From the NCBI GenBank assembly GCA_015680685.1, contig MNCI01000970.1, positions 477,532-541,531 of the forward strand: a stretch of DNA of 64,000 nucleotides, written 5' to 3'. Under the pieces are notes generated by a model. It made no database searches. It worked only from the letters and a program-made list of their open reading frames with translations, and had not been told where the DNA came from. Source of the stretch: Gnetum montanum. Lineage: Eukaryota; Streptophyta; Gnetopsida; Gnetales; Gnetaceae. The position numbers and the translations under genes are program-made. Positions within the stretch are counted from its first letter, which is position 1; each line of letters begins with the position of its first letter. Shown piece by piece: positions 12,776 to 22,994 of the stretch.

Positions 12776-13560
12776 TTGGGGAACCAAAGGACACCAATCG
12801 TACCTCAAGGACCATTAATTTTTCCACAAGGAACAGATGTAGAACTTAAGAATATTCATTTATTTCCTACCTTTAAGAAAACAAATGATGAGAACTCAAT
12901 CGCTCACATCAGAGAATTCAAAATCACATTAGCAATGTTAGCAACACAAAGTGCTTATAGGACTAAGATGATTACTTTTAAATCAAATTTGAAGGATAAA
13001 GCTGACTTTTGGCTATAAATCCTTAGGACACAAATTAGTTCATGAGATGAATTTAAGGAAGCTTTTCTCCAAATGTTTCTCTCTAATGATAGGTTGTATT
13101 CATTAAGAAAATAATTAATGAGTTTTATGCAACATGAAGATGAAGATTATGAAAGTACTTTTGATATGTTCAAGGGATTATTTTTGGAAAATCCAAATCA
13201 CATATTTCTAGCCCATCAACTTATCCAAATCTTTGCAGAAGGATTGTTACCCTATTGTAGGAAAAATGTTGACTTTGCATGTGATGGAAGTATTTTGAAT
13301 TTAACACCAGAAGATGGTTGGAGGATTATATATTCATTACTAGACCAAAGTAAAAGATTGCCAAAACCCAACATTATGCAAGGTATGACCCAACAAACAA
13401 AGAAATTGAATAAGAAAGTAGATGACTTAACATGATTGATTATAAAACAAGCTTATGGATTTCAAAGTGAAGCATGTAACATTTGTGGTAGTCCACAACA
13501 TGACTACACCACTTGTCCAACCCTATGTATTTTCATGAAGAAGCACAAGAAATAGTAAAG
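12776..13560 (+). pseudogene. gag: Element B gag (capsid and nucleocapsid)
   Basis: The structural protein packages element RNA into cytoplasmic particles. One frame runs from 12776 through 13516 with four stops. Their family-conserved neighbours show the original residues: W-L-[Q]-I-L-R, S-S-[W]-D-E-F, L-R-K-[Q]-L and D-L-T-[R]. Each is explained by one transition to TAA or TGA. The retrotransposon gag core covers roughly 12890-13330 (K-D-K-A-D-F-W-L, then F-K-E-A-F). A zinc knuckle C-N-I-C-x4-H-x4-C lies at 13475-13516, the canonical CX2CX4HX4C spacing. The true start is uncertain; 12776 is the first ATG in frame near the conserved region. Confidence 0.75.
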
Positions 13561-14199
13561 GCTTTTCAACAATATAAAAGACAACCAATAATGAGTTTTC
13601 CACAAAGACCACCTTACCAACAAAAATATCCTCAAAATAATTTTAGACAATTCAAAAGCCCAACTAATGAACATTTGGATAAGCATACCTAAACCCTTAA
13701 TTCCTTCATTGAGAAAAGTAGATAGTTCATGAGTGAAACACAAAGAAGATTTTAAGACCTAACCAAGAATAAACTACCATCCCAAACTAACCTAAATCCA
13801 ACATCTTAAAGGAAAGGAAAAGAATAATTACATTTTGTCACTACTAGAAGTGGAAAAACAATATAGCCTAAATCTCAAAAGAAGGTTAGATTTCAAGAAA
13901 TAGTGACATAAGAAGAATTCCAACCACACATAGTGATTGAGAGAGATGAAGATCAACCAAGTGAGGAAAAAGAAATACCTCATAGACAAGTAAATTTACC
14001 TCCTTTTCCTAAATGGTTATAGCAATATTTTACAAGTAAAGCCCATCTTGAAAAAATGTTTAGTGAATTATATTTGCATGTCCCTTTAGAACAAGTAGTA
14101 AAAGACACATCTCTATAAGTACTTAAAGAAATTATGTACTAAAAGAAGAAAAGGAAAGATTCCTAAATAGGTTTATTTAGTTGATAATCTTTCTCAACT
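13561..14199 (+). pseudogene. Element B gag-protease linker
   Basis: Still faintly coding. A glutamine- and proline-rich stretch after the zinc knuckle (PQRPPYQQKYPQNNF near 13600) leads to a charged segment T-T-R-S-G-K-T (about 13840) and a proline-rich N-L-P-P-F-P-K-W-L (about 13995). These are typical of the disordered linker before retropepsin in Athila-like polyproteins. Several stops and at least one frame change occur. Confidence 0.5.
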
Positions 14200-15170
14200 T
14201 ATAAAAAGTCATGAAGTCCCAAAATATCAGGATTCTAGAGTTCCTACTATCCCAATTAAAATAAATGGTCAATTCATTAAAAATGCCTTATTGGATTTAG
14301 GAGCTAGTATTAATATTATGCCATTAGAAATGGCTAGGTCAATTGATTTAAAGGATATAAAGAGAGTAAATATGATAATATCTTTGGTTGATGGATAAAA
14401 TGTAAAACCCATAGGAATAATAGAAGTAGAGAAAGGGAAATATCCAATTGATTTTGTAGTTTTGTGTGACATCTCATTCCTGAATGTCATGGAAAAAATT
14501 AAATATATGTTATATTAGACATTATGCATAAGAAGACAATATACCAACCATCAAATATATGTAACATTTGACATAATGCATAAATAAAATAATAGGGAAA
14601 ATGTAGAAAGAGAAAAAATGAATGCTTTATTAATTTGGAATAAAGTATCTGGATCATGCTCTAAGAGTGTTCCTTGGGGCTTTTCCTCCTTTGGCATCTA
14701 TCCTTTAGAGGCATTCTATCACTACCATCGTGGTTAGACATATTACCAACTAGAAGGGATGACCAGTCCTCTTCCTGTCTTGCTTGACTTGGCACCTGTG
14801 ACTTACCATTCCAAGCTCTACCACTTCATGGTACCACAACCTCTAACCCCAAGTATAAATTCCTTAGTTCAAACCCCCAAAGTTGACCTCAAGGGACATA
14901 TACATTATTACAATGCACCCTTTTGGGTCTTTTTATGATAACAATAACATTTTCTATGAAGAGGCATCCTCTTCGTTATGCAACAGCATCATTGGAAATG
15001 GGGATGTAACATTTTGAAAGTCAAGGATATGAATTGTTTCCCTATCATATTAGGTAGACCATGGTTATCAATACCTAATGTAGTAATTAATTGTAGATCA
15101 AGATAAATTTAATTATCTTTTCCTAATCTTACTTTTGTGCTTAATATATATGATAAGGTGAAAGAAGACT
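14200..15170 (+). pseudogene. Element B protease, split by an inserted segment
   Basis: A retropepsin-type aspartic protease that would cut the Gag-Pol polyprotein. The active site reads ALLDLGASINIMP (14285-14323), with the catalytic Asp at 14294-14296 in D-L-G-A. The C-terminal box I-I-L-G-R-P-W-L is found near 15040-15070. These halves normally lie about 80-100 codons apart. The distance here is inflated by an unrelated segment (about 14500-15010). Stops interrupt both halves, and the reading frame resumes after the insert. Confidence 0.7.
14500..15010 (+). other. Foreign segment inside element B protease
   Basis: About 500 bp, more GC-rich than the element around it, separates the two protease halves. 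An ATG at 14619 opens a frame that runs about 105 codons to TGA at 14936 with a single TAG. It contains SVPWGFSSFGIYPLEAFYHY and a proline-rich continuation. I do not recognise the protein. The left edge has two direct copies of a roughly 26-bp A+T-rich word (TATGTTATATTAGACATTATG and TATGTAACATTTGACATAATG). A captured host fragment or a small element are both possible. Confidence 0.45.
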
Positions 15171-15199
15171 AATTAAACAATGACTTAAAGGAGAAAAGA

Positions 15200-16480
15200 A
15201 TGCTTTACACAAAACCCACTTCAGCTATGACCCAAGATAGAGAAACCTTATTACTAAATAATTTTGAGGAAGGACCTTTAGACCTCTCTACAAAGGATCA
15301 ACAAGATTTCCTTGATCAAATTCTGAATTTAGGCTCAGGGAATATTGGAGAAACAATTCAACCTCTAGATAATGATTCTTTGGATCTTAGAGAATTACCT
15401 AGTACACTTAAGTATATTTCTCTAGAGCATAATAAACCATTAATAATAAATTTCCAACTAATTGATGAGCAAGAAGAAAAATTGTTAGAAGTCTTACATA
15501 GAAAATCTAAGGCGTTTGCATGGAGTTATGAGGACCTTCATCAAGGAATCTCACCCAACATCTACCAAAATCATATCTACTTAGAAGACAATGTAAAACC
15601 AATAAGAATTCCCCCAAGATGAATTAATCTAGCACTCAAACAAATAGTTAAAGATGAAATTTCAAAACATTAAAAAGAGGGGATTATTTATCTAATAGCT
15701 AATAGTGAATGGGTAATTTTAGTTACTATAGTCCAAAAAAAGGATGGAAAATGGAGAGTTTGTGTAGATTATAGAAAATTAAATCAAAATAGAAAGAAAT
15801 ACTATTTTCCATTACCTTATATAGATCAAATTTTGGAAAAATTAGAAGGACATGAATATTATTGTTTTCTAGATGGATTCAGTGGTTACAATCAAGTAGC
15901 CATTGCCCCTAAAGACCAACATAAAAGAACGTTTACATGTCCCTATGAAACTTGTTCTTACAGATGAATTCCTTTTTGCCTATGTAATGCACTAGCCACT
16001 TTCCAAAGAGTTGTGGTATCAGTATTCTTTGATATGTTAGAGGACATGTTGAAGTGTTTATGGATTACTTTTTGGTCTATGGAGACACTTATGAAGAAAC
16101 ATTGCAACATTTAGAATGTGTCTTGAATAGATGTATTAATAAAAATTTTAAATTAACTTGGGAAAAGAGTCACTTGATGGTTACAAATGGCATAGTATTA
16201 GGACATATAGTTTCTAAGGATGGGATAAGGATGAATGAAAAAAAAGTAAAGGTAATATCTACACTCCCAACTCTAACTAATTTAAAAACTCTTTGATTCT
16301 TTCTAGGACATGTTGGATATAATAAAGGGTTTATCAAGGACTTTTCAAAAATTGCTAAACCATTATACATGCTCCTAGAAAAGGATGCTCCACTTGTATC
16401 AACTAATGATGGTAGAGAAGAGTTCCTAGAATTAAAGAAATAAGTAATTACCTTTCCTATATTAAATGCACCTAACTAGG
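15200..16480 (+). pseudogene. Element B reverse transcriptase
   Basis: RNA-templated DNA synthesis domain. A 140-codon open stretch from 15200 holds the pre-RT linker (E-L-P-S-T-L-K-Y-I-S-L-E, then F-A-W-S-Y-E-D). After a TGA come I-A-N-S-E-W-V, K-K-D-G-K-W-R-V-C-V-D-Y-R-K-L-N, F-P-L-P-Y-I-D-Q and motif A LDGFSGYNQV, with its Asp at 15872. A one-base deletion near 16048 shifts the frame just before the catalytic box. That box reads F-M-D-Y-F, so the second Asp of the usual F-x-D-D has become Tyr. Conserved E-K-S-H-L-M-V, I-V-L-G-H and the post-RT F-L-G-H-V-G-Y follow. Confidence 0.85.
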
Positions 16481-16935
16481 ATTTTCCATTTGATTTGATG
16501 TGTGATGCTAGTGACATTGTAGTAGGGGTAGTTTTAGGATAATATATTGATCATACGCCATGAGTTATTTATTATGTGTCTAAAAGTCCAGACCAAGCCC
16601 AATTAAATTATACAATTACAGAAAAAGAATTGTTAGCTATTTTATATGCTTTAGATAAATTTTGACATTATTTAATAGGATATAAAACTAGAGTGTATAT
16701 TAATCATTCATCCATTAAATCCTTGGCTACTAAGAAAATAGAAAATGCAAAAATTATGAGATGGTGCTTATTACTCCAAGAATTTGACCTTGATATTCTA
16801 GATAAAAGAGGTCAAGAAAATGTAGTGGTAATTAATCTTTCAAGATTAGAAACTAGAGATGGATATAAAACACAAGGAGCCTTTCATGATGAATTCCCTA
16901 ATGAACAACTCTTTTCTACAAAGAAGGATCCCTAG
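16481..16935 (+). pseudogene. Element B RNase H
   Basis: Would remove the RNA strand during cDNA synthesis. Visible in order are F-D-L-M-C-D-A-S-D (about 16486), T-E-K-E-L-L-A-I (about 16618), Y-I-N-H-S-S-I (about 16695) and V-V-V-I-N-L-S-R-L (about 16825). The first Asp and the Glu are present. The third catalytic Asp (D-H-S in relatives) is Asn and the fourth (A-D-H-L-S-R) is lost, so activity is gone even apart from the stops. Element D keeps all four. Confidence 0.8.
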
Positions 16936-17040
16936 TTTGCCGACATAGCAAACTATCTAGCCATTATGAAAACTCCTACCAATTGGAGTAAGAAAGAAAA
17001 GAAATCCTTCTTACATACTATATCTAGGTACATTTGGATT

Positions 17041-17909
17041 TGTTTGTATCTTTATTGAATATGTAAAGATAATATAGCAAGAAGATGTATGGCTAAGGAT
17101 GAACAACAAGAAATCATACACATGTTCCATGATGACTTAGGAGATGGCCACTTTTATAGTAAACAGACTACTATAAAATTTCTCCAAAGTGGATCTTTTA
17201 GCCCCTCAATTTTTAAAGATGCTCATAAGTATGTCTAAGAATGTGATAAATGTCAATGAATGGGAGCCATAATAAAGAAATAAGAAATGCATTTAAATCC
17301 AATTTAATAACTAAACCATTTGTTGTGTGGGGTATAGACATTTTAGGACCATTCCCACCATCTAATGGATGTCAATATATTTTGGTCTATATCGATTATG
17401 TTACTAAGTACGTTGAAGCTAAAGCCATCCAAACAAATGATGTTAAGGTTGTAGTATCCTTCATTCAAGAAAATATTTTAACATGTTTTGGAATTCCATG
17501 AGTGATCATAAGTTATCAAGGAACCCACTTTGTAAATAAAATAATGGTAAAATTCCTTCAATCATGTGGAATCCAACACAAGATAGCTACTGCCTATCAT
17601 CCTCAAACCAATGATCAAGTAGAAAATGCAAATAGAATTATCTTGAATATATTAACATACATTGTATGTACTAAAAATAAGTATTGGTCAAAAAAATTAC
17701 AAGACACACTTTGGGCTTATAGGATTACATATAAACCAAGTTTAGGATATTCACCTAATCAATTGGTTTATGGTAAGCAACATCTATTACCTATTGAAAT
17801 TAAATATCAATCTTTATGGTTAGCCCAACAATTAAATTTTGACAAAGACATAAACCATGCCTCTCAAATAAGTCAAATACATGAACTTGATGAAATGAGG
17901 CTACATGCT
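17041..17909 (+). pseudogene. Element B integrase, N-terminal and core domains
   Basis: Would insert the cDNA into the genome. The HHCC zinc finger is visible as H-D-D-L-G-D-G-H (about 17125) and C-D-K-C-Q (17242-17256). A frame change near 17300 precedes the core. There W-G-I-D-I-L-G-P-F carries the first catalytic Asp (17337). The second reads I-S-Y-Q-G-T-H-F, with Asp changed to Tyr (17514). The Glu in D-Q-V-E-N-A-N is kept (17622). A-Y-H-P-Q-T-N and L-W-A-Y-R-I-T-Y follow. The gene is cut at 17909 by the solo LTR. Confidence 0.85.
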
Positions 17910-18701
17910 TGATGAGTGGCGAGGTACCCCTACACTCAACCATATGAATGCAAGCATTACACGTGCAATTCGGTCGAACTTTGCAAACTAAGTGCCTACA
18001 CACCTTATGGAACACTTAAGGTTAATCGTTCATTGTCTTCCCAGACTTACTTGTAGTTTTCAAAATTGTATGGTTAAGTAAGTCTGAGGTATGTGATTTT
18101 TATATCTTTTCTGTTTTATCGCCTATGCTAGTGAGGTGAAGGGTGAAGAGACTAATTAACTAACTCTAACTAACTAACTAAGCCTTAATTAACCTAGCAT
18201 CATCATCCATTCCCACTTACCGTTCACACCCTGAAGCAATGCAACCTTGGTTACCAAATGCTATTCGTTACTAGGATCACCAAGCATAACGCACGTGCTC
18301 GAAGCGGTCGTACTGAATGTACTTAACTATGGGAGAAGGGTTGAGAGAGATTAATTAACTAATAAAGCATTTAAATGATAAACAATAAATAAAGTCCTAT
18401 TTAGCCTATTTAGTTTAGTCCATGCACTGCAAGGTTTATCCAACAGTTCGTCTTTATTGCCGTACACAAACTTGTGTTCAGGTACAATATTTGCGCGAAT
18501 AAAGATCCGTTCCCTTTGGAGTTCCTACTACGGGCGCATGGAAATTATTCTATCTCTGGAGAGCTAAAACTACCAAAGTTTCGCTACGGTCTAGGCCTAG
18601 AATGTGAAACAAGGGAGAGCCACCTCTTATTTATAAACTTGGTGGTGCACCACAATATCACGTACGTGATATTGCGACCCATGCGATATCGCATCCCATC
18701 A
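17910..18701 (-). mobile_element. Element C: solo LTR of the F family
   Basis: A 792-bp LTR starting TGATGAGTGG and ending CCCATCA, flanked by perfect ATGCT duplications at 17905-17909 and 18702-18706. In reverse orientation it aligns with the LTRs of element F. Shared features are the terminal CTCATCA/TGATGAG, the GGTACCCCTACACTCAACCA block, the TATAAATA (18628-18635) and the GATATC-type lattice. No internal region remains, so the pair recombined to a solo LTR. It interrupts B's integrase gene. Confidence 0.92.
18628..18690 (-). promoter_or_regulatory. Core promoter and palindrome lattice of solo LTR C
   Basis: On the minus strand, lattice units occur at 18685, 18668 and 18654, 17 and 14 bp apart, then TATAAATA at 18628-18635. 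The two TATA-proximal units form a perfect 20-bp palindrome, AATATCACGTACGTGATATT (18654-18673). Confidence 0.75.
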
Positions 18702-18706
18702 ATGCT

Positions 18707-19020
18707 CTTGACAAACAAAAAATTACAAAAAAATAAATCAAGAATCTACATGATAAAAATATTTTTAAGAAATATTTTTCCATAGGTGATAAGATTCTTT
18801 TATATAATATGCATTTACATAAGTTTCTAAAGAATTTAACAACTAGGTGGGAAGGCCCATACTCAGTTGTGCAACCCCATGCCAATGGTAGTGTTCTAAT
18901 TTCAACTATAGATGATTCTTCAACTACATTTTTAGTCAATGGATAGATACTGAAGTTATAATATCAACATCATATTGAAGAACCTAGGGAATATGAATTA
19001 GTAGAATTAACTTATCAAAC
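18707..19020 (+). pseudogene. Element B integrase C-terminal domain, beyond the solo LTR
   Basis: Removing solo LTR C and one TSD copy continues the upstream frame without a shift. The continuation shows the family's C-terminal pattern: G-D-K-I-L-L-Y-N (about 18787), R-W-E-G-P-Y-S-V-V (about 18848) and F-L-V-N-G. One TAA near 18740 is explained by CAA-to-TAA. No chromodomain follows. The frame fades after E-E-P-R-E-Y-E-L-V near 19000. Confidence 0.8.
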
Positions 19021-20689
19021 TTATCCAAATGAATAAAATAACAAAGACTCGTTAGAAATCCTAACTCTTGATAATGCCCTTTAGCAGGAATCTTATGTAA
19101 TAGTATAAAGTATTAAATAAATTCTTGTCTACAACTTTTACCTTGAAAAATGTAGAGGACAACAGCATCTTCTATTGTTAGTTGGAACTTTAAAGAATTC
19201 ATTAGCATCATGTTTGGAATGCAAGGAAGAAATACAACTCCTCCAACATTGAGATAAGTAGGTTTAAATCCAAAATCCAAATAAGGGTGAGCCTGAGATT
19301 AATAAGTAAATTACACATGATAAACTTTATTATTTTCCAAACAATGTTCATCTAATGTGTACAAATTTCATATGTTAAGGGACAAAATAGCTAAGTTTCA
19401 TCTAATGCTTATTAGTGTATGGTTTCTATTGATTACTTATTGGGATGAGTCAATAAGGTGGAAAGGATGTGTTATATTGGGACTAGCCTCTATGGTGCTA
19501 AAGGCATTTGACAATATAAAACAAGATCAGTGCCCATGTGAGCAACCCATTCAATTAAAAAATACAAAATAAATTTGGCTTCCACAAGAACCTCATGATT
19601 GAAGTTGGCTAAATATAGAAATTCTTGAAAAAGAAAAATAGTAATAGAAACATTTTGATGAAAAAGTCATAGTGCAAACAAAGAAAAAATAGAAAAAGAA
19701 GAAAAAATGATCCCACAAGAACCTTCATTCATGAGAAAAGCCACACTCTCACAAGAACCTTACAATTGGGATGATGCTCAAATCTCATAATGTTAAGCAT
19801 CCCACAAGAACCCCCTTCTGTGAGTTGAGTGATTATGGGTGGAGCAGTGATCACCACTATAATAAGGATGCCACCACTTTAAAGCTATGCTATAATACAA
19901 GAAATCAAGGATTGATTGATCTAAATTAAGTTTCTTAATAAACATACTCACTTCTAAGCATTCCCTTTGCTTAACTTATTTAGCTCCTTAGCTTCTGCTT
20001 CTTCATCCTTAAAAGGACTATTTTTTTCAGCTTTTCTTTTCTATTTTGTTCTTTAGCTTTTGCTATTCCTCTTTTTCATTCTTTTTGTTTATCTTCCCAT
20101 TTTACATTCTCATGATCATCTATTAGGACTAATGGTACTTTTTGTGCATAGGTCTTTCATGTGTTTCCCATCTTGCTTTCCATAGGAGTTAATAGTTGAG
20201 ATCCCTACTATGGTGGCTACCAATGAATACTATCATTTATTCGACCTAATTTCTTTTGATTACTATTTATAATCAAGGTATATAAAACCTAGGGCATTTC
20301 TTGCTTTTGGTATATCCGTTGACCATGTTTTTTTTTTTCTTTTCTAATTTTTTTTTTACTAATTAGCTTATATATGATACATACCTTAGCTTAATTGGAA
20401 GGGTGTGGGAAGGGGGCAATGGGATAACCAAGTAATAAAGGATATGATACAAGGGTATAACCAACTTAGAAGGTAAGCCAAGAAAAAATTTAGGGAATGA
20501 GTTAGATGTAAGTAATGCATCTCAGATCCTTAAATCATAAAAAAAATTTAGGCCTTGAGTTTATAAGACATTCTTGCACCTAATGAAGCATTAATCCTAG
20601 GAAGGGCCTTCCTAATCAAGTTATATGTGGACTCCTATCCAATAATAAGAATTTATTATCAATACAGGAATAAGCATATGTATATAATC
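19021..20689 (+). other. Element B 3' non-coding region
   Basis: No domain recognised. A short open stretch at 19357-19572 has no known motif. Four copies of a CACAAGAACC word occur at about 19583, 19710, 19759 and 19804, roughly 50-130 bp apart. T-rich runs lie at 20325-20360. Confidence 0.45.
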
Positions 20690-21666
20690 TATAGATAAAA
20701 TTATAATAATATTGATCAATATCGATTTTCTCGATTTAGGACATGTAGCCTAAGTACAAGTATCAATAAACATTAAAGTATTAATGTATTTAGAGAATAA
20801 AAAAGCATCCTAGTAGAAGTTGTATCAAGGGAAATTCAAGGCTTGATGTCTCACTACAAAACCAAAGCATGATATGTAGATTCTAGTGACCTAGTTCGAT
20901 ACAACTATGAAGAAATTCAAGTTTTCAATATATAGTTCAATTTAACCAAGCTAAATTGATGTCAATGTATTGATTCATATCGATCCATTTGATCTTATTT
21001 GAACACAAGTAAGTTTTAGTAGAAATTTCACATCTAAAAAACGTAGCTTCAATACAAATTAATATGTTTATTAGACTTATCAATGTTTATAGTTCATATC
21101 GATATGTCTAAAATTTTCTTGAATGTTTTGAATCTTATCAGCATAATTGCAATAATAATCGATATGTTTGCAACCTAAGTTCATAATATATCAATCTATA
21201 TAGCTACTTCTACATAGATCAACCCAAATTATTCTAATTAATATCAACATTGCAATATGGATTGATGACATTAAAATTCTAAAAAAAAAAGAATAAAAGG
21301 GTAATGTATAAGGTAGTGGTTTTAACACAAAAGCCACTACCCCAACCAAATATATCATTTGTATCATTTTCAACATGGGAAATGTGATCTAGGATTTCCA
21401 TCCTAGGAGATTAGGGACATGATTTCTCCTCCAATCTTTGTCATTACATTTATTGTGGGAGGACCACAACGATTAGTGGGATCTTTGCATCATGTGAACC
21501 CTTGCTTTTTTCTTTGCAGTAATCAGTATGAAGAATTACTGCCATTTTGGGGTTTCTTCCAAAATTTTTTGAATAATTTTAATCTTATTTTGTTTATTTT
21601 TTGTCATTTCTGCAATCATTCACTATATATGGTCAAATCCACTAGCACAAAAAATAGGTATAAATA
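20690..21666 (+). promoter_or_regulatory. Element B internal promoter-like cassette
   Basis: Between pol and the second ORF there is a U3-like stretch with recurrent ATCGAT/ATATCGAT words (near 20711, 20977, 21097 and 21156). It is followed by TATAAATA at 21659-21666. The TATA context GTATAAATATGGG is identical to that of the 5' LTR at 11400-11412. The natural reading is a second promoter copied from, or co-evolving with, the LTR promoter. Transcription is inferred, not shown. Confidence 0.5.
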
Positions 21667-21739
21667 TGGGTTTTAGGGAAGAAACTATTGATAATTTTAA
21701 TGTGATAAATGTTTTAGTTTTATTGTAGGCTCCATGGAG

Positions 21740-22708
21740 TGAGCAATTGAAAATCATTCCATGGCGGTGGTGCTCTAGCAACTTGAGACGATGGGTTGTG
21801 GGGCTTTTGTCAAGCCCCCTCTTTACTAGTTCATTCAAGAAGAGCTTTTAAAATTTTACCAAAATCTAAAAATCCATTTGAGCAAAGCCTACCCTCTTAA
21901 GCAATATTTTATGTCTTCTATTCGCAAGACGCAAGTCAAGGTCATGATGACCAAGCCATAGGAGTGGTATGGACTACTGGCATGGGGGAACAACATTTTC
22001 AAATCCAAGGTGAGCATAGAGGAGAAGTATGAACTATTCCACTAGTTCATTGGTGAGATTGATAACAGTTGGCTTTAGACCTAGGGTTTGCATTTTGTAA
22101 AACTCTGACCTAAAAATTGAGTGATCAAAAGAATTATCATCACTAACATTCTTCTTTTCACTCACACTACCTATGTGCTTAGCCCTGCACTCTATGTCAT
22201 GAAAGCATTAAAGCACAGGAGAAAGAAAATTTTGCTAACCTCTCAATTAGGTATCTCATGTATCATTACAAAGATAATGCCTTGAAATTATGTTCTGCTT
22301 TTCTTATTTCAACAATTCTATGGAAGTGTGGAATTCTTGAGTTGCAAATGAGCACAAAGGTGCACCTTTCTATTTTGAAGAAAGACACCTTTGTCCATTC
22401 TTTAAATATCTTCACAAAAGTTGGACCATTCATGGGAACTCTCAAGAGCTTGGTTCCTCACTAGCACCCAAAGCTAATGAATTTCATGGATTCTGGGATG
22501 AAGTTCAGTCCTAGCTTCATGAACTTCAAATCATCCAGTGGGAGATCTTCTCAGTGCTACAAAAGGTAAACTCCACCATCATCGCTATGAATAAGAGGGT
22601 GGTGAACATTGAAAAACATATCCACCCTCAAATCGATGATGATGATGAGGGGGCCGAACCCTCTCATTTTGAGGAGGATATGGAAGTTGAAGTGAATTTT
22701 GAGGCTTA
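21740..22708 (+). pseudogene. Element B second ORF (plant transposon-type protein, decayed)
   Basis: A broken frame follows the internal TATA box. Readable pieces include E-E-L-L-K-F-Y-Q-N-L-K-I-H (about 21838), resembling the v-r-e-F-Y-a-N-l start of the putative plant transposon protein domain. Others are W-Y-G-L-L-A-W-G-N-N (about 21970) and, after frame changes, a tail ending about 22707. That tail runs W-E-I-F-S-V-L-Q-K-V-N-S-T-I-I-A-M-N-K-R and then an Asp/Glu-rich end D-D-D-D-E-G-A-E-P. Stops interrupt it many times. Its place matches ORF2 of elements E and F. Family assignment is from remembered patterns. Confidence 0.45.
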
Positions 22709-22994
22709 ATCAAAGCCTTAATACTGAATTTTAATTTTGTTATGTTATGATTGTATAAATATTTTGGATGGTGGACAGTGGACAATTTTATTTTTATGTT
22801 ATTATTCATGGACAGAATGACACTTATATTTTTTTGTATGTGTTGAATGATATACTAGAATTACAGAAGTATAAAGTTATTTGCACACATATGTTGATGT
22901 TTTTATATTTTTCCTTGAGCAAATATATATTTATCATTTTTTAATCTATTTCGCATTTTGTGGCCAGGCACTAGCCATAGGCTAGTTGAGGCTA
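22709..22994 (+). other. Element B region between ORF2 and 3' LTR
   Basis: AT-rich. No convincing polypurine tract precedes the 3' LTR; the last bases are GTTGAGGCTA. Confidence 0.4.

Noticed and set aside
18474-18785. 103-codon open frame across the right edge of solo LTR C
   Set aside because: It crosses the LTR boundary and TSD, so it is a chance fusion of LTR and integrase sequence.
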